Part shown: in pieces, positions 61,831 to 64,000 of the stretch
How positions within the stretch are numbered: the stretch's first letter is position 1
Layout of the letters: the number at the start of each line of letters is the position of its first letter
From: Biscogniauxia marginata
Lineage: Eukaryota; Ascomycota; Sordariomycetes; Xylariales; Xylariaceae
NCBI GenBank assembly: GCA_022695795.1
Contig: MU404081.1
Span: forward strand, 1-64,000
Reading direction: 5' to 3'
Length of the DNA stretch: 64,000 bases
Notes under the pieces: generated by a model
The model's database searches: none
Told to the model about the DNA's origin: nothing
The model's input: only the letters and a program-made list of their open reading frames with translations
Translations under genes and position numbers: made by a program

Positions 61831-62953
61831 TTTTTTAATTATTTATCACATTTTTAAAAAGTTAAATTCTTTTTAAAGTTGTTTTAAAGTTTTGAAAATT
61901 CCTTGGTAATTATATAGAGGGTGTTTATGGAATTCCTTAATAAATTCGTTTTATATTCGTTTTAATATATAGATTTTTTCTTTATATAAAAGAAGTTCGT
62001 TATTAAATCTTTATTAAGACTATAATTACTTTTATTTTTAATTGTAACTTTTTTAAAACGTTATTTCTAGTTTTTTATATTAATTCGTATGTAAATTAAT
62101 ATAATTATTTTGTTACTTTGTTATTTTGTTATTTAAATATTTTTTATTAATTTTTAATTTATAGTTTCCTTTTTTATTAAAAAGATTTATTTAAATGTTT
62201 TTCTTTTTTTTAATGTAATAAATCTTAAAATTAAAATTAAATAGGAAAATTATTTAATGTTTATGTTTTTAATTAAGCGTTTATATTATTATAAATCGTG
62301 TAAGGTTTTTATAATTTAAATAAATATCGATAGGTTTTTTGGTTTTATTAAGTTATAGTTTTTATTTTTTTAATGCTTTAATAATTATTAATAGTTTTTT
62401 TGTTATAGATTTAATAGTTTAATTTAGCATTATATAGTGTTTTAAATAGGTACGTGATTAAGTACCATTTTTTATTGGTTTTTAGTTATTTTAAAATTGT
62501 TTTAATAGCGAAATTTAAGGCGTTTATCTTTAGTTGTTTCTTTTTATTTTCGTTTAAAAGTTTATATATAATCTTATTAATTATAACTTCTTTTAATTGT
62601 TAAAAAGCTTATTTAGCTTTTTTAATGAAGTGGAAAGCTTTTTTTGTTTTTATTAAGGTAATTAGTTTCGTTAATGGTTTAGCGATTCGCCCGAAATCTT
62701 AAATGAGTTATTTAACGTAATTAATAAAGCTAAGAAATATATATATATTTATAACACTCTTAAGTTTTAGTTAATTCTTAATTATTACTATTTTTCCTTT
62801 TTAAATATAAATTTCTTTTAAACTTATTATAAACCTTAAGTAATTTAGTTTTTTAATATGTTATTTATTTTTAGTTAAATAAACGAGTAGGTTTACCTTT
62901 TTTAAGGTTTTTAATATTTGTTTTATATGTTTTTTATACTCCTTTTCGCTTTT

Positions 62954-62983
62954 TAAGTAAATTAATATATCGTTTAAATAAAC
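62954..62983 (-). other. Reverse transcriptase active-site relic
   Basis: The minus-strand translation VYLNDILIYL marks the catalytic strand of a Ty3/gypsy reverse transcriptase. The expected Asp-Asp pair reads Asn-Asp, one G-to-A step away, which would inactivate the enzyme. Surrounding residues (KSEKEYKKHIKQ downstream) keep the usual family spacing despite stops nearby. Confidence 0.85.
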
Positions 62984-64000
62984 GAATATAAATTTATTTA
63001 GAAACTTATAAAAAACCGTTATAATTATATGTTAAAATGTAATAAGTGCGTTAATAAGTTTAAATGGTATAACTTTATACTTATAATGTTTATATATTAT
63101 CTAGAAGGCGGTGTACTATTTATATTTTTTGGTTATTTTAATTATATAATAATTATTACGAAGGTTTAATATTATAAAGATTTAGGTCTTATTAATTTGC
63201 TTTTTTATGAGTTTTATTAGTAATAATAAGTATTTGTTCTTTTTTGTTACTTTATTAAGGTGTTAATAATTAATTATTCGTCGTTATATTAAATTTCTTT
63301 TTTTATTAATATATTGTTTTTCGTTTTTATTAACTTTTAGTATTATAATTACTAGGTGTTTTAATGAGAACTTTAATTCTCAAATATATTCTTTATTAAG
63401 ATTCTTTTAAATTCTTTTTTATAATGCTTTTTATTTTTCTTGATTTATAAGATATATTAAGAATAGTTTTAGCTGTTTTTTTTTAAATAAATTTAGTGAT
63501 TTTATTAGTTATATTTTGGTAATTCTTTTTTTATTTTGTTTTTAAATAATTTATAGAAACGGAGGTACTTACGTAATACTCTTTTCGTTAAATCTTTAAG
63601 CTTAGTTACTTTAATTATATAAGCGATATGTTTCGTTTTTATATTCGTTTTTTAGTGTTATTTATAATACTTATTTTATAATTTATAGTGGTTAACTCTT
63701 TTTAATTTTAATTTTAATAAAGCGTGTTTATTTTAAAATTTATTTGTAAATTACTTCTTTTAAATTAATTTATTTTTAGGATTATGTTGTGACTTAATAT
63801 ATATATAATGTTAAAAATGACTTATTTAAAATGTTTTTAAATGGTTATTAAAAGAGGAATTGTTTTTTTAGTACTTTGCTATTTTCGTAATTAAATATAT
63901 TTTTTTTAAAGTTTCGTAGTTTATATAAACTTTGTTTATATATTTATAATATATTGTCTTTTTAAGTTATCTCGGTTAAGATATAGCTTTTATTTGTTTT

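Larger units (their letters stand above)
59641..64000 (-). mobile_element. RIP-mutated Ty3/gypsy LTR retrotransposon, pol on the minus strand
   Basis: On the + strand C is depleted and G retained. Reading the minus strand around 63300-62840, one frame, broken by many stops, still shows reverse transcriptase blocks: YKVIPFKLINA (about 63040-63090) and VYLNDILIY (62983-62954). The latter is the catalytic YxDD motif with its first Asp changed to Asn, as a G-to-A change would do. About 1.2 kb further on (about 61830-61570) the integrase core is visible (SRYKPYKLL, IVNKLTKYTYFLPF). The order reverse transcriptase before integrase is that of Ty3/gypsy (Metaviridae-type) elements. Every frame has stops, so the element is dead. 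The 5' part (gag, left LTR of the element) lies beyond the window and I could not define the LTR on the left. Confidence 0.85.

Overview
The window is filamentous ascomycete DNA, most likely Sordariomycetes. Genes carry short introns (48-217 nt) with GTANGT-type donors and CTAAC or CTGAC branch sites. The spliced PP1 tail ends KKQKFGRR in a 308-residue product, which I recall as the Neurospora PP1 length. Repeats have been stripped of C or G in the way expected of repeat-induced point mutation (RIP). Intergenic DNA is littered with TAGGTA/TACCTA words. There are no operons.

Core half (about 5-27 kb): this part holds conserved housekeeping genes separated by long leaders. They are the NuA3 PHD-finger protein NTO1 (5008-8673 +), protein phosphatase PP1 (14970-16226 +), a selenoprotein-W/Rdx-like thiol protein (19246-20001 -), a heterotrimeric G-protein gamma subunit (21619-21963 -), and eIF3a/TIF32 (23843-26995 +). 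The Rdx and G-gamma genes are built from short exons and were assembled here from splice signals and family motifs.

Accessory half (about 28-57 kb): this part holds cell-surface, secreted and self-recognition genes. They are a CFEM membrane protein (28332-29540 -), a long-TIR transposon with an almost pure A+T interior (30992-32622), a two-WSC-domain secreted protein (36623-38622 +), and a Thg1-like 3'-5' polymerase with a mitochondrial-type presequence (39363-40322 +). After a 100-N gap beside a 9-bp tandem repeat come a beta-helix-type protein (42342-44081 +), a small polyQ protein (44787-45225 +), an intron-containing tRNA-Thr(TGT) (45975-46057), an F-box-like gene with one in-frame TGA (46534-47889 -), and a secreted S41/CPAF-like peptidase (48972-51812 -). 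A NACHT P-loop protein (52501-54277 +) faces a HET-domain protein (54318-56905 -) tail to tail, with 40 bp between the stops. This pair is the best candidate for an allorecognition or programmed-cell-death module.

Right end (about 57.8-64 kb): heavily RIP-mutated repeats. The left block (to about 59.55 kb) has lost G on the + strand. The right block (from about 59.64 kb) has lost C on the + strand and still shows, on the minus strand, the reverse transcriptase and integrase of a dead Ty3/gypsy retrotransposon. Exon coordinates come from reading splice signals and frames by eye; no alignment or search was run.
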